From JACDET01 sp035568375 (GTDB taxonomy: Bacteria > Patescibacteriota > Microgenomatia > Levybacterales > UBA12049): DNA of 14,512 nt. Position numbers and translations under genes: made by a program. Shown in pieces: positions 1 to 7,712 of the stretch. How positions within the stretch are numbered: the stretch's first letter is position 1; every line of letters begins with the position of its first letter. The stretch covers positions 1 to 14,512 of the forward strand of contig DATMOG010000100.1 of NCBI GenBank assembly GCA_035568375.1. Reading direction: 5' to 3'. Under the pieces are notes generated by a model. That model made no database searches and was not told the DNA's origin. It saw only the letters and a program-made list of their open reading frames with translations.

Positions 1-940
1 CCGCCTTGGCGATGAAAGAACCATAGCAAGCTTTTGTCTCAGGCCCGATGTCAAGGATTGCTTTGCCTCTAGGAATATTATTATCTTTTATTTTGATAAC
101 TTCGCCTCGTTTTTTAGTATCCTGTGGATCTCCGATAAGGACATCTGTTGGCAATATCATTTTGGTTTTTTTCTGTTCAGCGAAGAAGAGAAGTTGTCGC
201 GCTTTTAATGTCATTTCATACTCACAAATACTGCTACCAATGAAGTACCTCTGCGCACGGAAGAAAACATTGGCTAATCCGCCACCAAGAATAACATAAT
301 CTGCAATTTCAATAAGTCTGCTGAGTAGTGCAATCTTTGTTGAGATCTTTGCTCCACCGATAATTGCAACCAGCGGTTTTTTAGGTTTTGCAATTGACTT
401 TTGGATCATAGTAATTTCTTGTTTCATCAGTAATCCACCATAACTTGATAGGTACTGTGGAACACTTACGAGAGATGCTTCAGCTCGATGAGAGACAGCA
501 AAAGCATCATTAACATAAATTTCGGCAAGAGATGCTAACTTTTGGGCGAAAGCTTTATCATTTTGTTTTTCTTCAGAATAAAATCTGATATTCTCCAGGA
601 CTAATATTTCATTTGATTTCTGATTGGCAAAAGTTGAAACTTTTTCAGTAAGAAAATCATTGACCAAACGTATCTTCATATCGGGTAAATAATGACGTAA
701 ACGTTGAACAATTATTTTGAGCGAAAAACTATCATTTCGTTCTTTTGGTCTAGCAAGATGAGATACAAGAATAATCTGATTATTATCTTTTAATAAGTAT
801 TTTATTGTAGGTAGGATGTGTCGTATTCTCGTATCATCTGCAATAGTGTAATTAGGATTAAGAGATACGTTGAGATCTGCTCGTAATAAAACTTGCTTAT
901 TACTGATATCCGCTTCGTCTATATAGGATATTTTTTTCAT
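1..940 (-). CDS. pgk: Phosphoglycerate kinase, C-terminus cut by window edge
   Basis: Phosphoglycerate kinase interconverts 1,3-bisphosphoglycerate plus ADP and 3-phosphoglycerate plus ATP in the cytosol. The reading frame is open from the ATG at 940-938 to the window edge, giving about 313 residues of a family that is usually 390-400 long. The missing part is the end of the nucleotide-binding domain. Family landmarks seen in order are RADLNVS near residue 20, DDTRIRHILPT, SHLARPKERND (the usual SHLGRP loop with Gly to Ala), LENIRFYSEE, NDAFAVSHRAEAS, GGAKISTKIALL, LGGGLANVFF and DIGPET. The start codon overlaps the FBPase stop as ATGA, so the two are translationally coupled and cotranscribed. 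The truncation comes from the window boundary. Identification is firm. Confidence 0.95.
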   Translation of the reverse strand, partial: MKKISYIDEADISNKQVLLRADLNVSLNPNYTIADDTRIRHILPTIKYLLKDNNQIILVSHLARPKERNDSFSLKIIVQRLRHYLPDMKIRLVNDFLTEKVSTFANQKSNEILVLENIRFYSEEKQNDKAFAQKLASLAEIYVNDAFAVSHRAEASLVSVPQYLSSYGGLLMKQEITMIQKSIAKPKKPLVAIIGGAKISTKIALLSRLIEIADYVILGGGLANVFFRAQRYFIGSSICEYEMTLKARQLLFFAEQKKTKMILPTDVLIGDPQDTKKRGEVIKIKDNNIPRGKAILDIGPETKACYGSFIAKA

Positions 941-1884
941 TTGTAGAATGCAAGATATTCTTCAATCATTTTTTTACTGCCAGCAATTATTGGAGAGCGA
1001 TCATGAATATGTTTTGGAACTATAGTAAGCGGATTGGTCTCTTTAATGCCTACTACTTTTCCTCCGGCTTGTTCAGTGATGTAGGCAAAAGGGTTTACTT
1101 CAATAGTTAAACGTAATTTGCCTTTGGGGTAAGTGTTAATTGTTGGATATAAGAAAATGCCACCTTTGATTAATGTCCGATGCATATCAGCCACCATAGA
1201 ACCAACATATCTGAGGGAGGTATTTTCTTTCTGTTTCAATTTCTGCAGATAAGAGAGGAGTTCTTTATCAAACTTATGTTCATACGCTTCATTAATAGAA
1301 TATAAATTACTGTCTTCAGGTATAGTGATATTTGGGTGTGAGAGGAGATAATTCCCAATTGCCGGATCAAGGGTAAATCCGTTGACGCCGTTTCCAACAG
1401 TGTATACAAACATTACACTTGAGCCGTAGATAATGTAACCTGCTGCAATTTGGTTTTCCCCCGGCTGAAGGATACCACCGTCTTTATGATAAATACCAAA
1501 GATAGTGCCGATAGGGCAGATCGTGTCGATATTAGATGAACCATCAAGTGGATCAAAGAAGACAACATATTCTCCCTCATTCTCTTTGCTTGCAAATATT
1601 GGTTCTTTATTTTCTTCAGAAATTACTGCTTGCACCTGTCCGCCTGCAAGTAGTGCATGAATCAAAAGATTATTAGAAAATTCATCAAGTTTTTGTACCT
1701 CTTCACCGAAAGCATTTTTTCTACCAGTTTTGCCAAGGATATCAACAAGTCCTGAAGCTTTGACATGGCTTGCAACAATTTTGGAAACATTTTCAATTTG
1801 GTGCAGCAAGATAGTCAAATCATGTTTTGTTTTTTTTCGTTCTGTCAAAATATGATCAGTGAGTGTTAATACAATGTTCTGCAT
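937..1884 (-). CDS. fbp: Fructose-1,6-bisphosphatase, class I
   Basis: This enzyme hydrolyses fructose-1,6-bisphosphate to fructose-6-phosphate, the committed step of gluconeogenesis. The 315-residue length is close to the class I norm of 330-340. Motifs match class I: the metal-binding SEE at residues 89-91, FDPLDGSSNID at 110-120 with D111 and D114, RYVGSMVADMHR at 225-236 followed by KGGIFLYP, and KLRLTIEVNPFAYITEQAGG at 256-275, where E262 is the last metal ligand. The canonical YECNP is IEVNP here. The near-C-terminal HDRSPIIAGS matches the usual HQRTPLVLGS. The gene lies 180 bases downstream of gdh and overlaps pgk by 4 bases. No strong Shine-Dalgarno site is visible; a 5-bp hairpin lies just upstream of the start. 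Confidence 0.95.
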   Translation of the reverse strand: MQNIVLTLTDHILTERKKTKHDLTILLHQIENVSKIVASHVKASGLVDILGKTGRKNAFGEEVQKLDEFSNNLLIHALLAGGQVQAVISEENKEPIFASKENEGEYVVFFDPLDGSSNIDTICPIGTIFGIYHKDGGILQPGENQIAAGYIIYGSSVMFVYTVGNGVNGFTLDPAIGNYLLSHPNITIPEDSNLYSINEAYEHKFDKELLSYLQKLKQKENTSLRYVGSMVADMHRTLIKGGIFLYPTINTYPKGKLRLTIEVNPFAYITEQAGGKVVGIKETNPLTIVPKHIHDRSPIIAGSKKMIEEYLAFYK

Positions 1885-1894
1885 ATGTTACTAC

Positions 1895-1915
1895 TTCGCT
1901 AGAGGCGAATTTTTT
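1895..1915. other. Small GC hairpin in the fbp leader
   Basis: TTCGC (1895-1899) and GCGAA (1905-1909) form a 5-bp stem with a 5-base loop, followed on the plus strand by six T. On the plus strand this looks like a weak terminator, but no plus-strand gene precedes it. On the minus strand it lies about 10 bases before the fbp ATG and could be a leader hairpin. The rest of the 1885-2064 gap is AT-rich, and I found no convincing promoter in it. Confidence 0.3.
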
Positions 1916-2064
1916 CTTGAAAGAAATTGATTAAAAATTTTTCTTTGATTCTTTCTCGTAAGTATATTGAAACCTTTATAGATGTTTACTAAATAACTAT
2001 TTTAACGAAATGTGTGCTGTTGGGATATTGTCTTTAGTTTTTACGAAAGAAAATTTGTTTTCAT

Positions 2065-3342
2065 TTACTTTACAGATTTATTTTCAAATTGTTTTAATGC
2101 TGTGATGTAAGCAGCATCACGCATACTTGTATGATATTCCTGTTGTGCTTTCCAGACAGCATCAGTCGCGTCAAGTATTTTGCTTTTTAATTTTTTAAAA
2201 ATTTCTTCTTTACTCCATGATTTATTATGGATGTTTTGGTACCATTCAAAATAGCTTACAGCAACGCCTCCTGCATTGGCAAGGATATCGGGAATTACAG
2301 TGATATTGCGTTTTTGCAAAATATCGTCTGCCAAAGTTGTTGTAGGTCCGTTTGCCATTTCAAGAATAATTTTTGCTTTGATTGCATCAGCATTTTTTTT
2401 AGTAATGACATTTCCTAATGCAGATGGAACAATGATATCAACAGGTAAAGTAAGCAATTGTTCCGATGAAATATCTCTTCCTTGAACTTGTTTTTTGTAA
2501 GTAACATCACATACGGATCCAATACAGTAGCATCCCGCGAGATGGCCTTTTTCTTCTTTACATTTTTGGATTTGTTCAACTGAAGCAATGCCACTTGTAA
2601 TATAGATTCCTCCTTTTGAGTCAGATAATGCAACAATTTTAAATCCTTGTTGTTGGAGGAAATATGCTATGTAATAACCTACATTTCCAAATCCTTGAAC
2701 AGCAACGGTTAGATCTTTTGGATTTAGTTTCATCCGTTTTACTATTTCAAGTAGGACATATGTGCCTCCTAGTCCAGTTGCCTCGGTGCGTCCCAGTGAA
2801 CCGCCTTTGTTGATCGGTTTGCCAGTAACAACAGCCGGAGTATTTTTCCCAACTTGTTTGCTGTATTCATCTACAATCCACGCCATGATTTTGGGATTGG
2901 TATTTACATCTGGTGCTGGAATGTCTTTGTCAGGACCAATAGCATGAGCAAGGCGTCTTGTAAAAAGTCTGGTGAGTCGTTCAAGTTCAGGTTCTGAAAG
3001 AGTTTTAGGATCAATAGTAATGCCACCTTTACCTCCACCAAATGGGATATTTATAAGCGCTGTTTTCATTGTCATCCAAAAAGCAAGCGCTTTGACTTCG
3101 TCCATTGATACTTCTGGATGAAATCGTAAGCCGCCTTTATATGGTCCTTTATAACTATTATGTTGTACGCGATAGCCTTTGAATGTTGCAACTTCGCCGT
3201 TATCCTTACGGAGGGGCAGATGGACCTCTATGACTCTTTCAGGCTCTGAGAGATAAGCATGAACTAGTGGATCCAAATCAATGTATCGAGCTGTTTTTGC
3301 GAGTTGTTCTTTAGCTTGTTGCCATGGGTTATTTTTTATCAT
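2065..3342 (-). CDS. gdhA: Glutamate dehydrogenase
   Basis: Catalyses reversible oxidative deamination of glutamate to 2-oxoglutarate and ammonia with NAD(P), linking carbon and nitrogen metabolism. The 425-residue length fits the hexameric GDH family of about 420. The N-terminal dimerisation domain carries GPYKGGLRFHP (66-76), FGGGKGGI with the catalytic lysine K105, and PAPDVNT (142-148) with the catalytic aspartate D145. The Rossmann domain begins at TVAVQGFGNVG (212-222). The acidic SDS at 240-242, after the second strand, would suit NAD, but coenzyme choice cannot be settled by eye. ANAGGVAVSYFEW is the conserved C-terminal substrate-site segment. The gene has its own promoter-like -10 box 8 bases before the ATG, so it may be leaderless and transcribed separately from yibE. 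Confidence 0.96.
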   Translation of the reverse strand: MIKNNPWQQAKEQLAKTARYIDLDPLVHAYLSEPERVIEVHLPLRKDNGEVATFKGYRVQHNSYKGPYKGGLRFHPEVSMDEVKALAFWMTMKTALINIPFGGGKGGITIDPKTLSEPELERLTRLFTRRLAHAIGPDKDIPAPDVNTNPKIMAWIVDEYSKQVGKNTPAVVTGKPINKGGSLGRTEATGLGGTYVLLEIVKRMKLNPKDLTVAVQGFGNVGYYIAYFLQQQGFKIVALSDSKGGIYITSGIASVEQIQKCKEEKGHLAGCYCIGSVCDVTYKKQVQGRDISSEQLLTLPVDIIVPSALGNVITKKNADAIKAKIILEMANGPTTTLADDILQKRNITVIPDILANAGGVAVSYFEWYQNIHNKSWSKEEIFKKLKSKILDATDAVWKAQQEYHTSMRDAAYITALKQFENKSVK

Positions 3343-3350
3343 AAAAAGTT

Positions 3351-3379
3351 ATTATAATGCGAAAAAAATTCTTTTACTA
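3351..3379 (-). promoter_or_regulatory. Putative gdhA promoter, near-leaderless
   Basis: On the minus strand a perfect TATAAT lies at 3356-3351 with a poor -35 (TAGTAA, 3379-3374) 17 bases upstream. Only 8 bases separate the -10 box from the ATG at 3342, so a normal transcription start would leave a leader of roughly 0-3 bases. Confidence 0.5.
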
Positions 3380-3465
3380 GACATTTACTAAACACTTATT
3401 GTACAAAACTGATGAGTTTTGTTAAAAATAATAAAAGGTTCTCTCTTCTTATGTTCGTTTATTAT

Positions 3466-4605
3466 TTATCTCGATTTTTGTTGGAAGGCCCAGGCAGCAA
3501 AGACAGCAGTAAGTGGAACGGATAACATAAGACCAATACTACCGGAAAGTGTTCTGATAATTTCTTCCATAATGAGTTCGCTATTAAGAATAAACCATAA
3601 AGGTTGATGGTTTGGATTGAGAATTATAAAAAGGAAAAGAGGCAATCCGACACCTGCATAGGCCAGAACAAGTGTATTGACCAACGCAGCGATATGTTCA
3701 CTTCCAATGCGTAGTCCACTTTCAACAAGTTCACGGAATTTTAATCGACTATTCGCTTGTGATAATTCTTGAATTGATGCCGCTAAACCTGTTGTGATAT
3801 CTTCCAAAACACCCAAACTACCAATGATAATCCCACCCAAGAGCAATCCTTGGAAATTAATATTACTTGTTTGACCAAAGAGAAGACTCGTTACATCTTC
3901 ACTCCCAAGTCCAGTTAGAGAAGTGAAATGAACTGCCGTATAGGAAAGAATACCTGTTAATACGAGTGATAGACTTGTTGAGATAAGTGCTATATTTGTT
4001 TTTTGCGAAAAACCATGGGCGAGATACATAGTAACAACCATAATAAACATAGCACCGACAATGCTGGCAAGCAGGGGGTCCTGTCCTGCAAGGATCTGTG
4101 GAACAATAAATGCTGTAATCACTAATAAGCTAATTCCTAGACCAATAATTGCTCCCAGGCCTTTAAGGCGAGTAATCAACAAAACAATAACTAGAAAAGC
4201 AATAGCAAAAGGATAAAGATGATTTAGGCGATATGTATCAACAATTTCATAAATTGTTCGTTGTGGAGTAGTATTCTTCATAAGAATTATTGTTTGACCT
4301 TGTAAGACTTCCTGGCTTATGGTGATTGCGGCAAGGTCACCATACGTAATAATCATTGTTTTTCCATGATCAGACCCATCAAGGATTTGGAGTTGGAGCT
4401 TTTGATAAGGATATTTTTGACCAGCAATTGTTTTTTCTCCTTGGGCAAGTACCGAAAGTACTTTTGCGGTTGCATATGTTTCTATTGGGACTATAGGTTT
4501 TTTTTGATGTGGAGTAGAACTTGGTGTTGCTTGTGCAAAGCTCAGCGGTGCAAATGCCGCACTAGCGACAATAAAAATAAGCATAAAAATACCGTTTTTC
4601 AGCAT
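3466..4605 (-). CDS. YibE/F-like multi-pass membrane protein
   Basis: Integral membrane protein resembling the YibE/F family, whose function is not established. From the ATG at 4605 it has 379 residues. A hydrophobic signal segment (MLKNGIFMLIFIVASAAFA) ends near SFAQA. An extracytoplasmic beta-type domain of about 110 residues follows, then a run of roughly seven to eight hydrophobic helices, including FAIAFLVIVLLIT, LGLGISLLVITAFI, ASIVGAMFIMVVTMYLAHG and GLLLGGIIIGSLGVLEDITTG. The GVLEDIT segment and the SGLRIGSEHIAALVNTLVLAYAG segment are typical of this family. An in-frame TTG at 4665 extends the frame but lies upstream of the -10 box, so 4605 is the better start. The gene is the first on the minus strand and diverges from GAPDH. 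Confidence 0.8.
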   Translation of the reverse strand: MLKNGIFMLIFIVASAAFAPLSFAQATPSSTPHQKKPIVPIETYATAKVLSVLAQGEKTIAGQKYPYQKLQLQILDGSDHGKTMIITYGDLAAITISQEVLQGQTIILMKNTTPQRTIYEIVDTYRLNHLYPFAIAFLVIVLLITRLKGLGAIIGLGISLLVITAFIVPQILAGQDPLLASIVGAMFIMVVTMYLAHGFSQKTNIALISTSLSLVLTGILSYTAVHFTSLTGLGSEDVTSLLFGQTSNINFQGLLLGGIIIGSLGVLEDITTGLAASIQELSQANSRLKFRELVESGLRIGSEHIAALVNTLVLAYAGVGLPLFLFIILNPNHQPLWFILNSELIMEEIIRTLSGSIGLMLSVPLTAVFAAWAFQQKSR

Positions 4606-4638
4606 AGGGAACACGCTGTAGTGAGTTAGCGTATCTTT

Positions 4639-4665
4639 ATTATAGCACCAAATTGTCCTATGCAA
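4639..4665 (-). promoter_or_regulatory. Promoter of yibE/F-like gene
   Basis: On the minus strand, a perfect -10 TATAAT is at 4644-4639, with TTGCAT (4665-4660, spacer 15) or TTTTGC (spacer 17) as the -35. The predicted start near 4632 gives a leader of about 27 bases to the ATG at 4605 and excludes the TTG start at 4665. Confidence 0.55.
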
Positions 4666-4704
4666 AATAATTAATGCTAGTAATCAATGCTTTATATTTT
4701 GCTC

Positions 4705-4732
4705 TTGCAATATTTTGTGAGTTAGATATACT
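4705..4732 (+). promoter_or_regulatory. Promoter of GAPDH gene, leaderless geometry
   Basis: TTGCAA (4705-4710), spacer of 16, and TATACT (4727-4732). Six bases then precede the ATG at 4739, so transcription would begin at or next to the start codon. No Shine-Dalgarno sequence is present, in agreement with a leaderless mRNA. Confidence 0.5.
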
Positions 4733-4738
4733 AAATAT

Positions 4739-5812
4739 ATGATACGTATTGCTATTAATGGGTATGGCAGAATCGGAAGAATGGCCCATCGGGTAATTCT
4801 TCAATGGCATAATGAGGATATCGAAGTTGTGGCCATTAATGCTGGCAGTTCGACCGACCTTAAAGGATGGATGTACCTTCTTAAATACGATAGTGTTTAT
4901 GGATTATTGCCTCAAGATATTAGTATGCAACCAAACCTTGATCTAAATCAAAAAGATTTACTTGGTCATCTGGTCGTTAGTGGTAAAAATATTCCTGTCT
5001 ATTCGCAAAAAGATCCGACACTTCTTCCCTGGGGAACACTTAATGTGGATGTTGTTATCGAATCAACAGGGCATTTTACCGATGTTGAAAAAATTAGGCA
5101 GCATCTTTCAGCTGGTGCAAAAGCAGCTGTTCTTTCTGCACCTGCAAAAGGTGAGGGATTGCCCACCTATGTTATTTCAGTAAATGACACAAATTATGCT
5201 GGGGAAAATGTTATAAGTAATGCATCTTGTACGACAAATTGTATTACTCCACCTGCAAAAGTCGTTAGTGATCATTTTGGTATTGAAAAAGCTATGATGA
5301 CTACTATTCATGGGTATACCTCTGATCAGCGGCTTCATGATGGTGGTCACAAAGATTACCGACGAGCTAGGGCAGCAGGCTTGAATATTATCCCGACATC
5401 AACGGGTGCAACAATTGCAGCAGCACAAGCATTGCCTGCTTTGAAGGATATTTTTGCTGGTGTCTCTTTCCGCGTTCCTGTTCCTGTTGGCTCTCTATCT
5501 GATTTTACTTTTTTACTGAAAAGGTCGGTAACAAAAGATGAAGTCAACCAAGTCTTCCGTCAGGAATCTGAAAATCAGACTTATAAAGGAATTCTCGCTG
5601 TGACTGAAGATCCTTTGGTTTCTAGTGATATTATTGGTAACTCTCATTCAAGTATAATAGATTTATCTTTGACACAAGTTGTTGGTGGTAACATGTTGAA
5701 GATTATTGCATGGTATGATAATGAGTATGGCTATGCAAATCGATTGGTGGAAGAGACAATTATGGTTGGACGAAGATCTGCTGCCTCGGTACCTGCTCCA
5801 CAACAAAGGTAA
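4739..5812 (+). CDS. gap: Glyceraldehyde-3-phosphate dehydrogenase, NADP-type signature
   Basis: Interconverts glyceraldehyde-3-phosphate and 1,3-bisphosphoglycerate in the cytosol; the partner enzyme pgk is encoded at the left end. It has 357 residues with INGYGRIGR (7-15), the active-site SNASCTTNC with C164, catalytic H191 in HGYTSDQ, RRARAAGLNIIPTSTGA, RVPVPVGSLSDF and the C-terminal WYDNEYGYANR. The position after the second strand, usually Asp in NAD enzymes (IND), is Ala here (INA, A35). The usual Leu-Pro before HKD is Gly-Gly (202-203). Both changes match what is known of NADP-preferring forms such as GapB, so a biosynthetic direction is inferred. A short basic, proline-containing tail (RRSAASVPAPQQR) extends the C-terminus. 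A kinase-like gene follows after 15 bases, probably in the same transcript. Confidence 0.95.
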   Translation: MIRIAINGYGRIGRMAHRVILQWHNEDIEVVAINAGSSTDLKGWMYLLKYDSVYGLLPQDISMQPNLDLNQKDLLGHLVVSGKNIPVYSQKDPTLLPWGTLNVDVVIESTGHFTDVEKIRQHLSAGAKAAVLSAPAKGEGLPTYVISVNDTNYAGENVISNASCTTNCITPPAKVVSDHFGIEKAMMTTIHGYTSDQRLHDGGHKDYRRARAAGLNIIPTSTGATIAAAQALPALKDIFAGVSFRVPVPVGSLSDFTFLLKRSVTKDEVNQVFRQESENQTYKGILAVTEDPLVSSDIIGNSHSSIIDLSLTQVVGGNMLKIIAWYDNEYGYANRLVEETIMVGRRSAASVPAPQQR

Positions 5813-5827
5813 AAGTAAATTTTTATT

Positions 5828-6409
5828 ATGGATAAGCCTATAGAAATTCCTGGCATTCGTATTATTACTGTTTCCGGACGTATTGCGTCTGGCTCTACGA
5901 CGCTGGCAAAACATTTGGCTAGACGTTTGGGCTGGAAACATATGGAGGGAGGAGAAATCTTTTGGGAAGCAGTACGAAGTAAGCTTGGATTGCAGGCGAA
6001 AGATACAAATCTTCGGCCTGATGAAGAAGATGTATTATTTGAAGAAAAACAAAAAGAGATTCTTGCAACACATAAGCATCTCGTGCTTGAAAGTAAGCTG
6101 GCCGGATTTTGTGCACAAGGATTTACAGATGTTTTTAAAGTTGGTGTCTTATGTCAAGATGAAAAAGGCAATGATCAAACACAAATTCGTATCGATCGTT
6201 TGGTAAATCGTGAAGAATTATCAGTTGATGAGGCAAAAACAGAAGTTGTTGAAAGAGAAGAAAATGATTTATGGAAATGGCGTAAATTATACGCCCATGG
6301 AGATCAAGAATGGGTATATTGGGACAAGAAATATTATAATCTTATAGTAAATACATTTACTCATAACCAGGAAGAAAGTTTGAAGTTAGTTATAGAAAAA
6401 CTCGGATAG
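5828..6409 (+). CDS. Cytidylate-kinase-like P-loop protein with altered Walker A
   Basis: A 193-residue protein resembling the cytidylate kinase-like nucleoside monophosphate kinases. The N-terminal IITVSGRIASGSTTLAKHLARRLG has the layout of strand, P-loop and helix. Aligning G17-T24 with GxxxxGK[ST] puts Ser23 where the phosphate-binding Lys is expected. A second basic cluster (QTQIRIDRLVNRE) suits a lid helix, and KKYYNLIVNT resembles the DxxYDLVINT strand of CMP kinases. The role could be CMP or dCMP phosphorylation, but the missing Lys makes this uncertain; Cytidylate_kin2-type families also have unusual P-loops. It lies 15 bases after gap and is probably cotranscribed. There is no clear Shine-Dalgarno site. 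Confidence 0.65.
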   Translation: MDKPIEIPGIRIITVSGRIASGSTTLAKHLARRLGWKHMEGGEIFWEAVRSKLGLQAKDTNLRPDEEDVLFEEKQKEILATHKHLVLESKLAGFCAQGFTDVFKVGVLCQDEKGNDQTQIRIDRLVNREELSVDEAKTEVVEREENDLWKWRKLYAHGDQEWVYWDKKYYNLIVNTFTHNQEESLKLVIEKLG

Positions 6410-6466
6410 AATAATTGTCAAAAATATAGTCTATAGTAGTTGCTTTACATATTTGAATTATTTTTA

Positions 6467-7021
6467 ATGAAGAATAAACGACTTTTTATCTTAAGCTTTA
6501 TTATTTTCTTTTTCTTCAGTGGAAGGTTTTTATTAACCTATGCACAGGAGGCTTCTTCTGCTGCCCAATCTCCTTTGCCAACACCAATTAATTATCAATT
6601 GCCTTATCCTGGGATGTTGCCAGATAATCCACTCTATTTTTTGAAAGTAATCCGTGATAATCTCATGACATTTTTTATCAGTAAACCACTTGATAAGGCT
6701 GAGTTTGATCTGCTGCAGTCGGATAAGAATGTTCAAGCGAGCTATTTACTAACGCAACAGCAAGGGAAGATGGATCTTGCTTTACAAACGTTTTCTCATG
6801 CGCAGAGTTATTTCCAAGATGCTATTATTCAAATTACGAATGCAAAAAAACAGGGTTATAGTATTAAAGTAATGGCAAATAAGATAGTATCTGCACAGCA
6901 AAAACATATGCAAATTATGCACGCAATAGAGCAGCAGGATAAAAAAATGCATGCTCAGCAAGTACAAAACGAGCGCAACAGAGAAGAATCATTTGCTAAA
7001 TTGGTGAGATTTTTGCAATAA
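6467..7021 (+). CDS. Secreted DUF5667-like protein
   Basis: A 184-residue exported protein. The start at 6467 gives a classic signal peptide: MKNKR, then a hydrophobic core rich in Phe, Ile and Leu (residues 6-24), and a likely cleavage site near TYAQ. After a Ser/Pro/Ala linker comes PGMLPDNPLYFLKVIRDNLMTFF-like sequence (48-70). This 'proline, then LPD(S/N)PxYFxK' motif is typical of DUF5667 proteins frequent in CPR genomes. The remainder is Gln- and Lys-rich and predicted helical, probably a coiled coil (residues 90-184). An upstream TTG at 6440 would only lengthen the signal peptide. Function is unknown. It may belong to the gap transcript, 57 bases downstream of the kinase-like gene. Confidence 0.6.
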   Translation: MKNKRLFILSFIIFFFFSGRFLLTYAQEASSAAQSPLPTPINYQLPYPGMLPDNPLYFLKVIRDNLMTFFISKPLDKAEFDLLQSDKNVQASYLLTQQQGKMDLALQTFSHAQSYFQDAIIQITNAKKQGYSIKVMANKIVSAQQKHMQIMHAIEQQDKKMHAQQVQNERNREESFAKLVRFLQ

Positions 7022-7141
7022 TAAATATTATTTTGTTATTTTGAGCTATTTATTGTAACAATCCTTCCTTAGTGTAAGAAAATATAATTAGAAAAGTATT
7101 CAATTGAAGCTATTGTATTAGTATGATCTATTTGGTATTAG

Positions 7142-7170
7142 TTGACACTATAGATGTAGTGGCATACTAT
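7142..7170 (+). promoter_or_regulatory. Promoter of the nrdR-nrdJ operon
   Basis: Consensus -35 TTGACA (7142-7147), 17-base spacer, -10 TACTAT (7165-7170). Predicted transcription start is near 7177, giving a leader of about 70 bases to the nrdR ATG at 7248, which is preceded by a good Shine-Dalgarno sequence (GAGGAG, 7234-7239). The rest of the 7022-7141 interval is AT-rich, and I recognise nothing else in it. Confidence 0.65.
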
Positions 7171-7193
7171 TTCCATAGCACTAGATAACGGAA
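7145..7193 (+). promoter_or_regulatory. Candidate tandem NrdR boxes
   Basis: NrdR boxes follow acaCwAtATaTwGtgt and usually occur as a pair about three helical turns apart. A dyad CACTA-N6-TAGTG sits at 7146-7161 between the -35 and -10. A weaker match, GCACTAGATAACGG, begins at 7178, 31 bases after the best register of the first. Both are imperfect (about 9-11 of 16 positions), and the first has a 2-base longer centre than consensus. Position over the promoter and the nrdR gene next door support the call. Confidence 0.45.
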
Positions 7194-7247
7194 AATTGTT
7201 CAAAACAAAGAGGCAGAAAACGAAATTGGACATTTGAGGAGTGAACT

Positions 7248-7712
7248 ATGCATTGTCCGTATTGTGGAAGTAAAGAGTCAGAGGTTGTTGAAACACGGGA
7301 AAGCTCCGATATGGATACTATTAGGAGAAGAAGAGCGTGTCTTGTTTGCGGGAAGCGTTTTACGACTTACGAACGGGTAGAGCATGTACAACTAATAGTT
7401 ATTAAAAAGGATGGCAAACGTGAACAATTTGCCCGAGAGAAAATGAAGACCGGTATTTTAAAAGCTTGTGAGAAGACTATGATTCCGGCAGAGGTGATCG
7501 AAAAAATAGTGCACGAGATCTCACGAGAACTTCGTACCATGGGTTCTCTCGAAGTTAAAAGTGAATTAATCGGTCAAATGGTTGCAAAGCGGTTGAAGAA
7601 GCTTGATAAAGTTGCTTATATCAGGTTTGCCAGTGTCTTTAAAAGATTCGTTGATGTTGAAGATTTTGAAAAAGAAGTAAAGAAGTTAATAGTCAGTAAA
7701 CCAACTTTATGA
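7248..7712 (+). CDS. nrdR: Transcriptional repressor NrdR
   Basis: NrdR senses ATP/dATP and represses ribonucleotide reductase genes. The 154-residue length is the family norm. An N-terminal zinc ribbon has CPYC (C3, C6) and CLVC (C31, C34), with the signature RESSDMDTIRRRRAC and RFTTYERVE. The ATP-cone follows (VIKKDGKREQFAREK at 51-65, continuing to about residue 140). A strong Shine-Dalgarno sequence precedes the start. The stop codon overlaps the next ATG as ATGA, so the downstream gene is coupled. With nrdJ in the same operon, NrdR probably represses its own operon through the candidate boxes in the promoter. Confidence 0.96.
   Translation: MHCPYCGSKESEVVETRESSDMDTIRRRRACLVCGKRFTTYERVEHVQLIVIKKDGKREQFAREKMKTGILKACEKTMIPAEVIEKIVHEISRELRTMGSLEVKSELIGQMVAKRLKKLDKVAYIRFASVFKRFVDVEDFEKEVKKLIVSKPTL

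Noticed and set aside
48..299. Plus-strand open frame opposite pgk
   Set aside because: The minus strand carries an unbroken pgk frame with family motifs throughout; the plus frame is a shadow.
1895..1915. Intrinsic terminator on the plus strand
   Set aside because: The stem is only 5 bp and no plus-strand gene lies upstream, so it is recorded only as a small hairpin in the fbp leader.
4606..4665. TTG start for the yibE/F-like protein
   Set aside because: It lies upstream of a perfect TATAAT for the same strand. The ATG at 4605 begins directly with a proper signal peptide.
5663..5941. Minus-strand frame spanning the end of GAPDH and the start of the kinase-like gene
   Set aside because: Both plus-strand genes are well supported here, and the antisense translation shows no motif.
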